A program made the position numbers and the translations under genes. Positions 21,423 to 21,762 of a stretch of DNA of 21,762 nt are shown piece after piece; the stretch's first letter is position 1, and each line of letters starts with the position of its first letter. The notes beneath the pieces were generated by a model that saw nothing but the letters and a program-made list of their open reading frames with translations, ran no database searches and was not told where the DNA came from. The stretch comes from Akkermansiaceae bacterium UBA5689 (GTDB taxonomy: Bacteria > Verrucomicrobiota > Verrucomicrobiia > Verrucomicrobiales > Akkermansiaceae), in the NCBI GenBank assembly GCA_002420305.1, contig DIHT01000178.1, positions 1-21,762 on the forward strand. Reading direction: 5' to 3'.

Positions 21423-21762
21423 ACATGGTTTTGTCCCAGTCCCGCCCCGGAAATCGCGATGGCTTCACGCTCATGGAGACCGTTATTGCGATCGGAGTCG
21501 TCGCAGTTCTCCTTACCACGTTCCTTGCTGTCTTTGGACCTGCTTCAGCTGGTATTCGGAAGGCATTGAGTGCTCAGGAGGCGGGTCGCCTTACGAACTC
21601 CCTAGAGAGAGAGTTGAGCTCCCTGAGAGATGGGCCTGATGGAGCCTATGAAAATGCCTTCCACAAGGCATTTGAGTGGATTCGGGATTCAGGTAAGGAG
21701 GATAAAGCAGTTTTTCTATACAACTATCGTGGGAACCCTCAGCAGATCAGGGAGGACGCCTC
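21419..21762 (+). CDS. Second prepilin-like protein, 3' end cut by the window edge
   Basis: An ATG at 21419 overlapping the previous stop opens a frame of 114 codons that runs off the right edge with no stop. The signal is RDGFTLMETVIAIGVVAVLL: cleavage after Gly15 and Glu20 at +5. The helix spans about 16-35, and the start of the globular part (ALSAQEAGRLTNSLERELSS) is an amphipathic alpha-helix as in GspI/GspJ-type minor pseudopilins. It is translationally coupled to the gene before it, so more pilin-type genes probably follow beyond the window. Confidence 0.85.
   Translation, partial: MNMVLSQSRPGNRDGFTLMETVIAIGVVAVLLTTFLAVFGPASAGIRKALSAQEAGRLTNSLERELSSLRDGPDGAYENAFHKAFEWIRDSGKEDKAVFLYNYRGNPQQIREDA

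Overview
The window reads as ordinary chromosome from a Gram-negative bacterium, most likely a verrucomicrobial (Opitutae-like) lineage. The Gram-negative call rests on lpxB (lipid A), a complete set of dapA/dapB/dapF (meso-diaminopimelate for peptidoglycan), two lipoprotein signals and NDH-1 subunits. The verrucomicrobial assignment is an inference from the combination of genes (a stand-alone GGQ release-factor-like protein, a membrane-anchored TPR protein, a short prepilin operon) and is not proven by any single marker. Genes are tightly packed, several start with GTG, and clear Shine-Dalgarno motifs are rare.

Layout. 1-809 (minus) is a membrane-anchored TPR protein running off the left edge. 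916-2779 (plus) holds lpxB overlapping a membrane protein with a degenerate M28-like domain. A tRNA-Ala(GGC), rsfS and cinA follow on the plus strand to 4738. From 11317 down to 4740 nine minus-strand genes run in the order trpA, dapF, dapA, dapB, folK, panB, RF-like, thyA, folA. From 11404 come queD and a small EF-hand lipoprotein (plus), then a minus-strand RibD_C reductase whose stop codon shares a CTAG with that lipoprotein. Next are a glutaredoxin (plus), a DAHP synthase (minus), a LOG-family protein and tlyA (plus), a LarA-like protein (minus), nuoB-nuoC and a rhomboid protease (plus), a Tyr/His-rich lipoprotein (minus), and finally two overlapping prepilin genes (plus), the second cut by the right edge.

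How the genes fit together. The minus-strand run joins lysine/DAP synthesis, one tryptophan enzyme and a folate-centred group: folK makes the pterin precursor, panB and thyA consume methylene-tetrahydrofolate, and folA recycles the dihydrofolate that thyA releases. QueD and the RibD_C reductase add deazapurine and flavin-type chemistry nearby. NuoB and NuoC are adjacent subunits of the complex I connecting arm, but nuoA does not precede them and nuoD does not follow.

No stretch longer than 300 bases lacks a gene; the longest gap is 20419-20693. I see no insertion sequence, CRISPR array, prophage or other obvious mobile element. I found no clear new multi-gene system. The most interesting items are a TGTGA-N6-TCACA palindrome upstream of nuoB, a perfect palindrome against the thyA start, a degenerate M28-like membrane protein downstream of lpxB, a LarA-like protein without visible cofactor genes, and two odd lipoproteins.
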